From Aldersonia sp. NBC_00410 (GTDB taxonomy: Bacteria; Actinomycetota; Actinomycetes; Mycobacteriales; Mycobacteriaceae): 64,000 nt of DNA. The stretch is taken from contig NZ_JAPENM010000009.1 in the NCBI RefSeq assembly GCF_026342035.1, positions 186,001 to 250,000 of the forward strand, given 5' to 3'. A program made the translations under genes and the position numbers. Below the pieces are notes generated by a model. It saw nothing but the letters and a program-made list of their open reading frames with translations. It did no database searches and was not told where the DNA came from. Shown piece after piece: positions 43,652 through 53,527 of the stretch (position 1 is its first letter; each line of letters starts with the position of its first letter).

Positions 43652-44494
43652 ATGACCGCCACGGTCACTCCCGAGGCCGAACGGGCCATCTCCGACATTG
43701 CGCAGCGCCACGGTATCTCCCAGGAAGCGGTGCTCGCCATGCTCTACGCCGTCAATTCGGGTGGCGGCACAATGGCGCAGTTCTCCATTCCCGAACTTGG
43801 CGGCTCCGGCCAGTGGATGCAGGGCGGGATGACAATGGTCGGCAACATGTTCGACAACGCGCTCAAAGCGCGAGTCGACTCGTTGTGCGCCGAACTGTCC
43901 GGGTTGCTTGCCACCACAACGGTGTTCCCGCCGGCGTCCTCCGGCAATTTCGGTGGCTTCACCGCAGGGAACTGGTGGCCCGCCGACCTCGGCGTACCGA
44001 GTTCGACCGGCGGCCAGAACGATTCGCGCTACGCCGTGTTCCCCGGAACCCGCCGTCTCGCCATTCAGACCAACGGCGTAACAAGGGTTTTCGACACGGG
44101 TAACCATCAGATCGGCGGTGTGCAGCAACAGCAGGGCGGCGCGTACGGCACACTGTCGTTCAGCAGCCAGTTCGGCACTTTCGATATTTCGAGCCTGACC
44201 GAGCTGACCTCGCAACAGGTCTCCGACACCCCCGTCGCGGCACCCGAGCCCGACTACGCTCCCCAGTCGAACTTCGCTCCCGCCGAGCAGAACTACGCGC
44301 CCGCCGAGCAGAACTATGCGCCCGCCGAGCAGAACTACTCTCCGTACGCTTCGGCTCCGTCCGGCTCTGGGCCCTCCGGGGACAGCGACGCGATCTTCGC
44401 GGCGATCGAGTCGCTTGCCGGGCTGCACCAGCGCGGCATCCTCTCCGACGAGGAATTCGCCACCAAGAAGGCCGAGTTGCTGGGCCGAATCTGA
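43652..44494 (+). CDS. SHOCT-domain protein with tandem-repeat linker
   Basis: 280 aa. An N-terminal helix (I-S-D-I-A-Q-R-H-G-I-S-Q-E-A-V-L) resembles a small DNA-binding or oligomerisation element. The middle has a beta-rich domain (V-F-P-G-T-R-R-L-A-I-Q-T-N-G). A low-complexity stretch carries three copies of P-A-E-Q-N-Y-A, and the chain ends in a SHOCT domain (A-I-E-S-L-A-G-L-H-Q-R-G-I-L-S-D-E-E-F). SHOCT domains bind nucleic acid or membrane partners in many bacterial proteins. A GAAGGACAC-type ribosome site lies before ATG 43652. Function unknown. Confidence 0.8.
   Translation: MTATVTPEAERAISDIAQRHGISQEAVLAMLYAVNSGGGTMAQFSIPELGGSGQWMQGGMTMVGNMFDNALKARVDSLCAELSGLLATTTVFPPASSGNFGGFTAGNWWPADLGVPSSTGGQNDSRYAVFPGTRRLAIQTNGVTRVFDTGNHQIGGVQQQQGGAYGTLSFSSQFGTFDISSLTELTSQQVSDTPVAAPEPDYAPQSNFAPAEQNYAPAEQNYAPAEQNYSPYASAPSGSGPSGDSDAIFAAIESLAGLHQRGILSDEEFATKKAELLGRI
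44279..44341 (+). repeat. Three tandem 21-bp repeats in the SHOCT gene
   Basis: Units at 44279-44299, 44300-44320 and 44321-44341 each encode P-A-E-Q-N-Y-A (the last position is S in the third). The copies differ by one to two bases. Copy number may vary between strains through slippage. Confidence 0.9.
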
Positions 44495-44504
44495 TGTGAC
44501 GCGG

Positions 44505-45776
44505 TCATCCTCGCGACCGCGGCCGTGCGACGCGGTAGCGCACGAACGCGGGGATGGCCGCGGCGGCGATCAGCACGCCGATCACCGTGAGCACACCACC
44601 GCCCGCCGCGGCGACGGCTGTGCCGAGGCTCGCCGCAGCAACACCGTGCAGGACATCGCCGATCCGCGGCCCGCCCGCGACGACCACGATGAACACTCCC
44701 TGCAACCGGCCGCGATGCTCGTCGGTGGCGACCTCCTGCAGCATCGTCGAGCGGAACGCCGCGGAAACCATGTCCGCTGCGCCGCCGAACGCCAGGAACG
44801 CCAGCGCGATCCACAGCCCCGTGTTCGACCCGTCCGGACTCGACAGCCCGACTGCCACACCGAAACCGGTCATCGCGACACCCCACGCCACGATGCACAC
44901 GATCACCGCGAGGCCCTGGCGCCGGATCCGCGGCAGCCACCCGGAGAACACCCCGCCGAAGACCGCGCCGGCCGACATCGCGGCGTACAGCAGACCTAGC
45001 GCCAGTCCGCCCTCGACGGGGTCGCCGAACGTCTCGTGCGCGATCTGCGGGAACAGCGCTCGCGGCATTCCGAACACCATCGCGATGATGTCGACCACGA
45101 ACGAGGCGAGCAGCACGCGCTGGGTCGCGAGGTAGGCGAAACCCTCGGCCACTTCCTTCCATCCTGCCCGGCGCGAGGCCCCCGTGGGCGGCACTGCGGG
45201 CAGCCGGTAGGCAACCCACAGCGTAGCGAGCAGCGCAATCGTGTCGATCAAATACAGCGTCGACAGGCCGATCACCGGGATGAGCACGCCGGCGAGCACC
45301 GGCCCGACGATGGCGCCGAACTGCACGAGCGTCATGTTCAGCGAGTTCGCGGCGGGCAGTTCGTGACCGGGCAAAATCCGCGGCAGGATCGCACTGCGCG
45401 TCGGCTGATTGACCGCGAAGCACGCTTGCTGCGCGGCGAGCAACACCAGCACCAGCCACACGTTGTCGACGCCGAGCGCCGCCTGTATCCAGAAGGCCAG
45501 TGAGGTCAGTCCGAGCCCGAAACTGGTGATCAGCATCAGGACGCGGCGGTCCATCACGTCCGCCAGCGCGCCGCCCCAGAGACCGAACACGATCAGCGGC
45601 ACCAGCGCGAATGCCCCGGCCAGGCCGACGAACCCGGAACTGCGGGTGATCTCGAAAATCTGTTGCGGCACCGCGACGATGGACAGCTGCGCACCGATGA
45701 CCGTGACGACCGACGACAGCCACAACCGGCGAAAATCCGGATTGCGTAGCGGTGTGGTGTCGGCGAGCAGGCTCAC
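44505..45776 (-). CDS. MFS transporter, EntS/enterobactin exporter-like
   Basis: 423 aa with about 12 membrane helices. Motifs: N-P-D-F-R-R-L-W near the start, [11 protein letters not shown] (MFS motif A), P-A-A-N-S-L-N and G-G-P-R-I-G-D. GTG 45776 overlaps the stop of pdxH by four bases (GTGA), so the two are translationally coupled. Substrate unknown; siderophore export is possible but not shown by neighbours. Confidence 0.85.
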   Translation of the reverse strand: MSLLADTTPLRNPDFRRLWLSSVVTVIGAQLSIVAVPQQIFEITRSSGFVGLAGAFALVPLIVFGLWGGALADVMDRRVLMLITSFGLGLTSLAFWIQAALGVDNVWLVLVLLAAQQACFAVNQPTRSAILPRILPGHELPAANSLNMTLVQFGAIVGPVLAGVLIPVIGLSTLYLIDTIALLATLWVAYRLPAVPPTGASRRAGWKEVAEGFAYLATQRVLLASFVVDIIAMVFGMPRALFPQIAHETFGDPVEGGLALGLLYAAMSAGAVFGGVFSGWLPRIRRQGLAVIVCIVAWGVAMTGFGVAVGLSSPDGSNTGLWIALAFLAFGGAADMVSAAFRSTMLQEVATDEHRGRLQGVFIVVVAGGPRIGDVLHGVAAASLGTAVAAAGGGVLTVIGVLIAAAAIPAFVRYRVARPRSRG

Positions 45777-46468
45777 GGTTGCAGCCGGACGGCGGACCAC
45801 CGGCCGGTCGCGTCCATCGTGGTGCGGATCCGGTTGTGCATCCGGTTCGCGCGGCCCTGCCAGAACTCGACACTGCCCGGTCGCAGCAGATAGCCACCCC
45901 AGTTCGGGGGAACCGGCACCGGCCCGTCACCGAACCGTGCGCTCACCTGGGCGAGCGCGCGTTCCAGGTCGTCTCGCCCACCCGCGGGCCGCGATTGCTG
46001 CGATGCCCAGGCACCGAGTTGCGATCCGCGCGGACGAGTGCCCCAGTACTCGGCGGTCTGCTCGACGGACACCTTGCGCACGACGCCGCGCAGTGTCACC
46101 TGACGCCCGATCAGCGGCCAGGTGAACGTTGCCGAAGCGTGCGGAGTCGCAGCGAGCTGGCGTGCCTTGTCCGAGTCGTAGTTAGTGTAGAAAGTGATGC
46201 CTTCCTCGGTCACGCCCTTGCACAACACCGTTCGGGTGGCAGGCCATCCCCGCTCGTCGACTGTGCCGAGCACCATCGCATTCGGTTCCACCACCGATGC
46301 CGCCACGGCGTCGTGCATCCAGCGGCGCAGCAGCGATTCCCAGCCGTCGACGAGCCACGATTCGTCGAGATCGTGGACGCCGCGGTAGTCCTTGCGCATT
46401 CCGGCGAGGTCGGGTGCACCGGTGAACTCACCGGTCGCCGCGGCGTCGCCCAGCGCCCCGTCTTCCAT
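45773..46468 (-). CDS. pdxH: Pyridoxamine 5'-phosphate oxidase
   Basis: 231 aa, full length with the signature R-P[13 protein letters not shown], F-Y-T-N-Y-D-S-D-K and E-F-W-Q-G-R-x-N-R-M-H-N-R at the C-terminus. FMN-dependent last step of pyridoxal phosphate supply. ATG 46468; a GTG two codons upstream is possible. Divergent from citA and coupled to the MFS gene. Distinct from the PPOX-like genes at 5498 and 6392. Confidence 0.95.
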   Translation of the reverse strand: MEDGALGDAAATGEFTGAPDLAGMRKDYRGVHDLDESWLVDGWESLLRRWMHDAVAASVVEPNAMVLGTVDERGWPATRTVLCKGVTEEGITFYTNYDSDKARQLAATPHASATFTWPLIGRQVTLRGVVRKVSVEQTAEYWGTRPRGSQLGAWASQQSRPAGGRDDLERALAQVSARFGDGPVPVPPNWGGYLLRPGSVEFWQGRANRMHNRIRTTMDATGRWSAVRLQP

Positions 46469-46591
46469 CCGCACAGCCCAGACGCTACTCCCGGGTATCG
46501 TGGCGATAAGGTGCAGGTGATCAGCTGTGGCGCCGGTATGGCGCCATGTTCCCCGACGCGCGTGGAACGGCAGAAGGAGAAGGTTCGCCAC

Positions 46592-47719
46592 ATGGCCGAC
46601 AACGCCACCATTCCCAAGGACTTCGTACCAGGCCTCGCGGGCGTGCTCGCGTTCACCACCGAGATTGCCGAACCCGACCGGGACGGCGGCGCGCTGCGCT
46701 ATCGCGGCGTGAACATCGAGGATCTCGTCGCCGAGCGCGTCGAGTTCGGCGATGTCTGGGCGCTGTTGGTCGACGGCAAGTTCGGCACGGGCCTCCCGCC
46801 CGCCGAGCCGTTCCCGCTGCCGATCCACACCGGCGACGTCCGGGTCGACGTGCAGGCCGGCCTCGCGATGCTCGCCCCGATCTGGGGCTACCAGCCGCTG
46901 CTCGACATCGACGACGACACCGCCCGCGAGCAGCTCGCCCGCGCCTCGGTGATGGCGCTGTCCTATGTCGCGCAGTCGGCGCGCGGGATCTACCAGCCCG
47001 CGGTACCGCAGAAGGTCATCGACGAGTGCAACACCGTGACATCCCGGTTCATGACCCGCTGGAAGGGCGATCCGGATCCGCGGCACACCGAGGCGATCGA
47101 CGCTTACTGGGTGTCCGCTGCCGAGCACGGCATGAATGCCTCCACCTTCACCGCCCGCGTCATCGCCTCCACCGGCGCAGACGTCGCCGCCTCGCTGTCC
47201 GGCGCGATCGGCGCGATGTCGGGACCGCTGCACGGCGGCGCCCCGGCCCGCGTGCTGCCGATGATCGAGGAAGTCGAAAAGACCGGTGACGCAAGCAGTC
47301 TGGTGAAGGGCATCCTGGACCGCAAGGAAAAGCTGATGGGCTTCGGGCACCGGGTGTACCGCGCCGAGGACCCGCGTGCCAGGGTGCTGCGCGCGACCGC
47401 GAAGCGGCTCGACGCGCCGCGCTACGAGGCCGCTTCCGCACTCGAGCAGGCCGCGCTCACCGAGCTTCGCGACCGTCGTCCCGACCGGGCGATCGAGACG
47501 AACGTCGAGTTCTGGGCGGCAGTCATTCTCGACTTCGCCGAGGTCCCGGCGCACATGATGCCCGCGATGTTCACGTGTGGCCGCACCGCAGGCTGGTGCG
47601 CGCACATCCTCGAGCAGAAGCGGCTCGGCAAGCTCGTTCGCCCGGCGGCCCTTTACATCGGTCCGGGACCGCGCACCCCGGACACCGTCGAGGGCTGGGA
47701 GCTGGTCAACCGCGGCTGA
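46592..47719 (+). CDS. citA: Citrate synthase 2-like protein (CitA)
   Basis: 375 aa. Shorter citrate synthase-like paralogue: [18 protein letters not shown], and a C-terminal [10 protein letters not shown]. Length and pattern match M. tuberculosis CitA. AGAAGG lies about 9 bases before ATG 46592. It is the second citrate synthase in the window and its role (citrate or methylcitrate) is not clear from sequence. A strong terminator follows. Confidence 0.9.
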   Translation: MADNATIPKDFVPGLAGVLAFTTEIAEPDRDGGALRYRGVNIEDLVAERVEFGDVWALLVDGKFGTGLPPAEPFPLPIHTGDVRVDVQAGLAMLAPIWGYQPLLDIDDDTAREQLARASVMALSYVAQSARGIYQPAVPQKVIDECNTVTSRFMTRWKGDPDPRHTEAIDAYWVSAAEHGMNASTFTARVIASTGADVAASLSGAIGAMSGPLHGGAPARVLPMIEEVEKTGDASSLVKGILDRKEKLMGFGHRVYRAEDPRARVLRATAKRLDAPRYEAASALEQAALTELRDRRPDRAIETNVEFWAAVILDFAEVPAHMMPAMFTCGRTAGWCAHILEQKRLGKLVRPAALYIGPGPRTPDTVEGWELVNRG

Positions 47720-47741
47720 ATCACCCGCTCGCGCACCGATG

Positions 47742-47774
47742 GTCTCCCCTCCGCCACACCGGCGGAGGGGAGAC
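47742..47774. terminator. Strong bidirectional hairpin terminator
   Basis: Perfect 14-bp stem (GTCTCCCCTCCGCC / GGCGGAGGGGAGAC) with a 5-nt loop, then GTTTCTGTT. It separates convergent citA and the organosulfur operon and can end transcripts from either side. Confidence 0.85.
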
Positions 47775-47787
47775 GTTTCTGTTGCGC

Positions 47788-49128
47788 CTACGCCGTCGCC
47801 TGCGCGGTGGCGAACCGGCTGCCTGCATCCGCGAGACCGAAGTGCCCGCGCAGCGTGGTGGCGGTGTACTCGGTGCGGAACAGGCCGCGCTGCTGCAGGA
47901 TCGGAACCACGCGGTCGACGAAGTCCTCCAGTCCGCCCGGCAGGTACGGCGGCATGACGTTGAAGCCATCCGCCGCGCGTTCGGTGAACCACAGCTCGAT
48001 CTCGTCGGCCACCTGCTCCGGCGTGCCAACGATCGTGCGATGCCCGCGTCCGCCGGCGAGCAGACCGATCAGCTCGCGCACGGTGTGCTTGCCGTCCCCG
48101 GCGAGGTCCTGCACCAGCTGGAGGCGGCTCTTCTGGCCGTCGAAATCCTCGACCGATGGCAACGCGGGCAGTGGGAAGTCGAGCGAATCCTCGTCGAGTT
48201 CGACGCCGACAATGCGGGAAAGCTGCTCGAGCGCGAATTCCGTCGATTTCAGATCATTGAAGGACTGTTCCAGCGCCCGTGCCTCCTCCTCCGTGTCCGC
48301 GATGAACGGATAGAAGCCGGGAAGGATTTTCAGCTCGTCGGCGCTACGGCCGGCCTTCACCACACGCGCCTTCAGATCGCGGTAAAACTCCTGCCCCTGT
48401 TCGAGGGTGTACTGCGCGGTGAACACAGCCTCCGCGTAGCGAGCCGCGAAATCCTTTCCGGTCTCCGAGGATCCGGCCTGCACGAGCAGTGGACGCCCCT
48501 GTAAGGACCTCGGTGAGCTGAGCGGACCCCGAACGCGGAAGTGTGCACCGTCATGGTCGATGGGGTGCAGTTTGTCCGGGTCGGCAAAGACGCCGGACTC
48601 GACGTCCAACCGCAACGCGTCGTCCTCCCAGCTGTCCCACAGTTCGAGCGCGACATCGATGAATTCGGCTCCACGCTCATATCTTTCGCTGTGCGTTGGT
48701 AGCGCGTCGAGCCCAAAGTTCGCAGCCTCTTCGGGCTGGTGACCGGTAACGATGTTCCAGCCCGCCCGCCCGCCGCTGATGTGGTCGAGCGTCGCGAACC
48801 TACGCGCCGTCGTGTACGGATCGGAGTACGTGGTCGACGCGGTCCCGATCAAGCCGATCCGCTCGGTGGCCACCGCGATCGCCGAGAGCAGCGTGACCGG
48901 ATCGAGAAGAAATAGCGAGTTGTGCTTGATCCGGGAATCGACCTGTAAGGCGTCGGCGAAGAACAGCGAATCCAACTTCCCGCGCTCCGCGATCCGGCCG
49001 AGATTCTGGTAGTGCGCGACGTTGAGCACGTCACTCGCCGTGGTCAGCGGGTGACGCCATGCGGCCTCGTGCTGCCCGACGCCCCAGAGGAAGGCATTGA
49101 GATGAAGTTGTCTATTCGACCGAGACAT
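47788..49128 (-). CDS. Luciferase-like FMN-dependent monooxygenase (NtaA/SnaA/DszA family), copy 2
   Basis: 446 aa of the NtaA/SnaA/SoxA(DszA) class: [20 protein letters not shown] at the start, [19 protein letters not shown], and [13 protein letters not shown]. They use FMNH2 from a partner reductase to cleave C-S or C-N bonds. It is closely related to the next gene upstream and is the last gene in the operon. A hairpin precedes it. A-A-A-G-A-G-type purines lie before ATG 49128. No flavin reductase gene is in the operon. Confidence 0.9.
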   Translation of the reverse strand: MSRSNRQLHLNAFLWGVGQHEAAWRHPLTTASDVLNVAHYQNLGRIAERGKLDSLFFADALQVDSRIKHNSLFLLDPVTLLSAIAVATERIGLIGTASTTYSDPYTTARRFATLDHISGGRAGWNIVTGHQPEEAANFGLDALPTHSERYERGAEFIDVALELWDSWEDDALRLDVESGVFADPDKLHPIDHDGAHFRVRGPLSSPRSLQGRPLLVQAGSSETGKDFAARYAEAVFTAQYTLEQGQEFYRDLKARVVKAGRSADELKILPGFYPFIADTEEEARALEQSFNDLKSTEFALEQLSRIVGVELDEDSLDFPLPALPSVEDFDGQKSRLQLVQDLAGDGKHTVRELIGLLAGGRGHRTIVGTPEQVADEIELWFTERAADGFNVMPPYLPGGLEDFVDRVVPILQQRGLFRTEYTATTLRGHFGLADAGSRFATAQATA

Positions 49129-49162
49129 ATTGGAAACTCTTTCTACGCGTATACCAAATGCA

Positions 49163-49192
49163 CACGGGAGGACGAAGATTCGCCCTCCCGTG
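49163..49192 (-). promoter_or_regulatory. Intra-operon hairpin between the two LLM genes
   Basis: CACGGGAGG (49163-49171) pairs perfectly with CCTCCCGTG (49184-49192); inside is CGAA-GA-TTCG. It lies in the 94-bp gap, downstream of the first LLM stop. On the minus strand the RNA ends with TGCATTTGG. It could be an attenuator, an internal terminator or an RNA-stability element that sets different levels of the two enzymes. Confidence 0.6.
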
Positions 49193-49222
49193 CGTATTCC
49201 ACCTCCCGACTCAGAGCAGGAG

Positions 49223-50572
49223 TCAGGCCGTTGTCGCCTCCGCACGCGCCGCGGCGAACTGGTTGTCCAGCTCACCCAGCCCGTAGTGGCCCCGCAGCGT
49301 CGTCGACGTGTAGTCGTCGCGGAACAAGCCGCGCTGCTGCAGGATCGGCACCACGCGGTCGACGAAGTCCTCGAGCCCACCCGGCAGGTACGGCGGCATG
49401 ATGTTGAAGCCATCCGCCGCGCCCTCGGTGAACCACTGCTCCAATTCGTCGGCAACCTGCTCGGGGGTGCCCGCGAACGTCCGGTGTCCGCGTCCGCCAC
49501 CGAGCAGTCCGATCAGCTCGCGCACGGTGAGCTTGCCGTCGCCGGCGAGATCCTTCACGAGCTGGTAGCGGCTCTTGTGGCCCTCGATCTGCTCGATCGG
49601 CGGCAAGGGCGGGAGCGGCGCGTCCAGCGAGTGTTCGGTGAGGTCTACGCCGAGGATGTTGGACAGCTGGCGCAGCGAATATTCCGGCGAGATGAGATCG
49701 GTGAAGGACTGCTCCAGCGCCCGTGCCTCCTCGGCCGTGTCCGCGATGAACGGCACGATGCCCGGGAGCACCTTCAGATCGTCGGCGCTGCGGCCTGCCT
49801 TCACCACACGCGCCTTGAGGTCGCGATAGAACGCCTGGCCCTGTTCGAGCGTGCGTTGCGCGGTGAACACCGCCTCCGCGTAGCGGGCCGCGAAGTCCTT
49901 ACCGCTCTCCGACGACCCGGCCTGCACGAGCAGCGGACGCCCCTGCACCGATCGCGGCGAGTTCAGCGGACCGCGGATCCGGAAGTGCTCACCATTGTGA
50001 TCGATGGTGTGTACCTTGTCCGGATTCGCGAAGATGCCCGACTCGACGTCGAGGCGCACCGCGTCGTCCTCCCAGCTGTCCCACAGCTCGAGGGTGACGT
50101 CGACGAACTCGGTTGCCCGGTCGTATCTTCCGGCGTGCAGCGGGGTGCCGTCGAGTCCGAAGTTGACAGCCTCGTCGGCACCGGCCGAGGTGACGATGTT
50201 CCACCCCGCCCGGCCGGCACTGATGTGGTCGAGCGAGGTGAACTTGCGCGCCGTGGTGTACGGATCGGAGTAGGTGGTCGACGAGGTCGCGATCAACCCG
50301 ACCCGTTCGGTAACGGTGGCAATCGCGGAGAGCAGCGTCACCGGCTCGAAGATGGCCTGCACATTGTTCTTGACCCGAGGACCGACGGCGAGACCATCGG
50401 CGAAGAAGACCGAATCGAGTTTGCCGCGCTCCGCTATCCGGCCCAGGTTCTGGTAATGCACGACGTCGAGCGCGTTACTCGGCGTGGTGCGCGGGTGCCG
50501 CCACGCCGCCTCATGATGACCAACACCCATGAGGAAGGCGTTGAGATGAAACTGCTTGTTGGACTGTGACAT
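49223..50572 (-). CDS. Luciferase-like FMN-dependent monooxygenase (NtaA/SnaA/DszA family), copy 1
   Basis: 449 aa, a paralogue of the following gene: [39 protein letters not shown] and [13 protein letters not shown]. Most of the chain is alike in both. It is the first monooxygenase after the transporter genes (17 bases after the permease stop), so transport and oxidation are co-transcribed. It would break down the transported sulfur compound. The likely class is dialkyl/aryl sulfone or sulfonate. Confidence 0.9.
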   Translation of the reverse strand: MSQSNKQFHLNAFLMGVGHHEAAWRHPRTTPSNALDVVHYQNLGRIAERGKLDSVFFADGLAVGPRVKNNVQAIFEPVTLLSAIATVTERVGLIATSSTTYSDPYTTARKFTSLDHISAGRAGWNIVTSAGADEAVNFGLDGTPLHAGRYDRATEFVDVTLELWDSWEDDAVRLDVESGIFANPDKVHTIDHNGEHFRIRGPLNSPRSVQGRPLLVQAGSSESGKDFAARYAEAVFTAQRTLEQGQAFYRDLKARVVKAGRSADDLKVLPGIVPFIADTAEEARALEQSFTDLISPEYSLRQLSNILGVDLTEHSLDAPLPPLPPIEQIEGHKSRYQLVKDLAGDGKLTVRELIGLLGGGRGHRTFAGTPEQVADELEQWFTEGAADGFNIMPPYLPGGLEDFVDRVVPILQQRGLFRDDYTSTTLRGHYGLGELDNQFAAARAEATTA

Positions 50573-50589
50573 TGAGCTAGGACTCTTTC

Positions 50590-51459
50590 CTACGTTTCCT
50601 GGCGCCAGCGGGAGAGCCGGCGCTCGATGAGGACGATGACCGCGTTGAACACGAGACCGACGAGCGCAATCGCGATGATCCCCGCATACATATTGGGGAT
50701 TTGGAAGTTCAACTGCGACGCGGTGATGAGATAGCCGAGGCCCGCCTTCGCGCCGACCATCTCGGCCGCAATCAGCACGAGGATCGACGCCGCCGCCGCC
50801 ATCCGGATTCCGGTGAAGATGGATGGCACCGAGGCAGGGAGGACCACCTTCTGGAACAGCCGCAGCGACGACAACCCCATCGAGGCAGCCGACTTCACCA
50901 GCAATGGGTCGACGGTGCGCACGCCGGTGATTGTGTTGAGCAGGATCGGGAACACGCAGGCGTAGACGACAAGCGCGATCTTCGACTCCTCGCCGATGCC
51001 GAGGATGAGCACGAACACGGGCAACAGGGCGAGCGCGGCGGTGTTGCGGAACAGTTCGAGCACCGGGTTCAGGAAGTTCGCCACCGGCCGATACCAACCG
51101 ATCCCCACACCGAGTGGGACCGCGACCACGACCGCGATCGCAAACCCGGTCAACGCACGAGACAGGCTCGCGGACACATGCTTCCACATCTCACCGGAGG
51201 CGACCAGATCGGTGAACGCCCCGACGACGGTGCTGAACGGCGGCAGGAATACCTCGTCGACCAGACCGACCCGCGGTGCGATCTCCCAGATGGCCAGGAA
51301 GACGACGATGGCGATGCTCGGAATGAGGACCCGGCGGACACCGGCCAGCACCGTGCCGGCGGTGGAGCGTCCGGAGCGCTGCTGCGCCGACGGCGCGGGG
51401 AGATCTGGGGCCGACGTGGCTGCGGCTGCGCGCTCCGGCGCGGCGAGTGCGCTAGACAT
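50590..51459 (-). CDS. ssuC: ABC transporter permease, SsuC-like
   Basis: 289 aa with six membrane helices and the binding-protein-dependent transport motif E-A-A-x3-G pattern in the S-A-A-S-M-G-L-S segment. F-L-P-P-F-S-T-V-V-G and L-N-F-Q-I-P-N-M-Y are typical of SsuC/TauC permeases. Overlaps the ATPase gene by eight bases. Part of an aliphatic sulfonate/taurine-type importer. Confidence 0.85.
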   Translation of the reverse strand: MSSALAAPERAAAATSAPDLPAPSAQQRSGRSTAGTVLAGVRRVLIPSIAIVVFLAIWEIAPRVGLVDEVFLPPFSTVVGAFTDLVASGEMWKHVSASLSRALTGFAIAVVVAVPLGVGIGWYRPVANFLNPVLELFRNTAALALLPVFVLILGIGEESKIALVVYACVFPILLNTITGVRTVDPLLVKSAASMGLSSLRLFQKVVLPASVPSIFTGIRMAAAASILVLIAAEMVGAKAGLGYLITASQLNFQIPNMYAGIIAIALVGLVFNAVIVLIERRLSRWRQET

Positions 51460-52312
51460 GAGTTGCCTCCCGTGCGACGACGGTCGCTACATTTTCGCCT
51501 GCGACGGCGATTGCGTCCTTGTTGCCACTCAACTCGTCCCGGTGCAGCAGCGTCCAAATGTGGTGGCGGTAGTTGCGGAATTCCTCGCTGGACCGGATAT
51601 CGGCGTGGTTGCGGTCGATCTCGATGTCGACGAAGTCGGTGATCCGGCCGGGCCGCGGCGAGAGCACTGCGACTCGCTGACCGAGGTAGACAGCTTCGTC
51701 GATGCCGTGGGTGATGAACAGGATCGTCTTACCGGTGGCCCGCCAGATGCGTAACAGCTCGTCCTGCAGGGATTCCCTGGTTTGCGCGTCCAGAGCGGCG
51801 AACGGCTCGTCCATGAGCAGGATCTCGGGATCGAAGGCGAGGCTGCGCGCGATCGCGACGCGCTGCTTCATGCCACCGGACAGCTCGTGTGGATAGCGGT
51901 TACCGAAGCCGCCGAGCCCGACCAACTCCAGGTAGTGCTCGGCGCGCTCGCGCCGTTCCCGGCGCGACAGGCCCTTGGCTTCCAGGCCGAATTCGATATT
52001 GCGCCGAGCGGTGCGCCACGGCAGCAGCGCGTATTGCTGGAAGACGATGCCGCGGTCCAGACCCGGTCCGGTGATCTCCGCACCGTCGAGCAGGATGCGC
52101 CCACTGCTCGGCCTCGACAGCCCGCCGAGCAGGTCGAGCAGCGTCGACTTGCCGCAGCCGGACGGCCCGACCAGCACGAGAAACTCCCCCGCCGCCACAT
52201 CGAGGTTAATGTCATGCAGCGCCGTCAGTTCCGATTCCTCACCGCGAATGGGAAAGCGCTTGTAGACATGGTCGATCTGTAGTTTCGGCGCCGCAATCGT
52301 TTCCGCGCTCAT
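51452..52312 (-). CDS. ssuB: ABC transporter ATPase, SsuB-like
   Basis: 286 aa. Walker A G-P-S-G-C-G-K-S-T (49-57), signature L-S-G-G-M-K-Q-R, Walker B I-L-L-M-D-E and switch His in F-I-T-H-G-I-D-E-A. The D-L-L-G-G-L-S-R-P pattern and the C-terminal region are SsuB/TauB-like. Start overlaps the binding-protein stop (ATGA). Confidence 0.9.
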   Translation of the reverse strand: MSAETIAAPKLQIDHVYKRFPIRGEESELTALHDINLDVAAGEFLVLVGPSGCGKSTLLDLLGGLSRPSSGRILLDGAEITGPGLDRGIVFQQYALLPWRTARRNIEFGLEAKGLSRRERRERAEHYLELVGLGGFGNRYPHELSGGMKQRVAIARSLAFDPEILLMDEPFAALDAQTRESLQDELLRIWRATGKTILFITHGIDEAVYLGQRVAVLSPRPGRITDFVDIEIDRNHADIRSSEEFRNYRHHIWTLLHRDELSGNKDAIAVAGENVATVVAREATHV

Positions 52313-53400
52313 CGGCCCAGCGCTTGTCCGTCGGGGCCCGCACCGTCGGGATACGTGCCGTTCGAATACGGGTTGTATTCGTTGGTGTAGATGTCGGCGG
52401 CCTTCAGCTTGTCCTTGTCGAGTTCACCGTTGCGCACGAGCCAGTCGATCCAGAGCTGGATCTCCTTGTCGGCGATGACGCCGCCGGGGCCGGCGATGCT
52501 GGTGCTCTTGTAGAACTCCGCGAGCTTGGTGTTCTCGTTGCGCCCGCGCGCGTTGATGATCGACTTGAACTTCTCGATCACCTGCTCGCGCGGCGTGGTC
52601 TGTGCCCAGCGAATGGCGCGCGCGGTACCTTGCACGAAATCGGCTACCGCATCCTTGTTCTTGGCGATGAAATCGTCACGCAGCACGATGGAGCCGTAGC
52701 TGAAGGCACCGAACAACGACTCGTCGGTGAACAGCGGGTGGATACCGCCGCGCTGCACCGCCGTCTCACGGAACACACCACTCAGTGCGCCCACGTCGAT
52801 CTGCCCATTGCGCAGCGCGTCCTCGGTGTTCACCGGCGGCACCACGATCAGCTCGACCTGCTTGATCTCGTCGGGCGTCAGTCCCTGCTGCGCAAGCCAT
52901 TCCCGCACGACGAACTCGTGATGGGCGCCGAGGGTGTTCATCCCGACCTTCTTGCCGATCAGATCGCGCGCCGACGTGATCGGGCTGCCGTCAACCGTGA
53001 AGTATCCGGTGAAGGTCTCCTTGTCCGCGCCGTAGTAGGCGATCACCGACGTGATCGGAGCGCCGGCCGCCGCGAGCTTGACCACGGCACCGTTGAACGC
53101 ACCACCGAACTCGGTCTGGCCGGTCGCGGCGGACTGGATATCCTGCGGGCCGCTCGTCGTGTCGCCGACCCACTGCAGCGTGACCTTGTCGAAATAGCCG
53201 AGATTCTCGGCGAGTTCGGGATAGATGACCTGGCCGGTCTGCCCCTGGTAACGCAGCACGGTCTTGCCGTCTGCGGTGGTGGTGGTCTCGGACGATCCAC
53301 ACGCGGTGGCGAGCGAGGAAAGGGTGAGCAGCGCGACAACGGCGCCGATCAGGCGCGACGTACGACGGCGTGCGGGGGTGGAGGTTCTGCTGAACCGCAT
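52309..53400 (-). CDS. ssuA: Sulfonate-type substrate-binding lipoprotein, SsuA-like
   Basis: 363 aa. The signal peptide ends in L-A-T-A-C (Cys about 34), so it is a lipoprotein. Then Y-P-E-L-A-E-N-L-G-Y-F-D, T-S-G-P-Q-D-I-Q-S-A-A-T-G and G-A-H-H-E-F-V-V-R-E-W-L-A give the SsuA/nitrate-taurine binding fold. AAGGA precedes ATG 53400. First structural gene of the operon, 100 bases downstream of the cysteine-rich leader peptide. Exact ligand unknown. Confidence 0.85.
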   Translation of the reverse strand: MRFSRTSTPARRRTSRLIGAVVALLTLSSLATACGSSETTTTADGKTVLRYQGQTGQVIYPELAENLGYFDKVTLQWVGDTTSGPQDIQSAATGQTEFGGAFNGAVVKLAAAGAPITSVIAYYGADKETFTGYFTVDGSPITSARDLIGKKVGMNTLGAHHEFVVREWLAQQGLTPDEIKQVELIVVPPVNTEDALRNGQIDVGALSGVFRETAVQRGGIHPLFTDESLFGAFSYGSIVLRDDFIAKNKDAVADFVQGTARAIRWAQTTPREQVIEKFKSIINARGRNENTKLAEFYKSTSIAGPGGVIADKEIQLWIDWLVRNGELDKDKLKAADIYTNEYNPYSNGTYPDGAGPDGQALGR

Positions 53401-53472
53401 TGCTGTGGGTCCTTGTCGATGGAGGGGGGTTCGTGGCAGGTGGTCGGGAGCCGAGTGTCGACACGACGGGGC

Positions 53473-53491
53473 GCGCCGACGCGTCGGGCGC
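53473..53491 (-). promoter_or_regulatory. Hairpin just after the leader peptide
   Basis: The perfect 12-bp palindrome CCGACGCGTCGG (53476-53487) is extended by GCG/CGC with one bulged base. It begins 9 bases after the leader peptide stop codon. In a leader-peptide attenuator such an element would be open or closed depending on ribosome stalling at the Cys codons. Function inferred. Confidence 0.5.
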
Positions 53492-53500
53492 GACGTGCGG

Positions 53501-53527
53501 TCAGACGCAAAGACAACACGACGACAT
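53501..53527 (-). CDS. Cysteine-rich leader peptide of the organosulfur operon
   Basis: Eight codons: M-S-S-C-C-L-C-V then TGA. Three of the eight residues are Cys (codons 4, 5 and 7), including an adjacent pair. A strong ribosome site GGAAGGAG lies 7 bases upstream. It sits 100 bases before the binding-protein gene on the same strand. Short ORFs with Cys runs have been described in mycobacteria as cysteine-responsive attenuators of sulfur operons. The match here is by position, RBS and content; the mechanism is not proven. Confidence 0.6.
   Translation of the reverse strand: MSSCCLCV

Noticed and set aside
46528-46546. Two GGCGCC copies upstream of citA as an operator
   Set aside because: GGCGCC is common in GC-rich DNA and the spacing shows no further symmetry. 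I see no support beyond the repeats.
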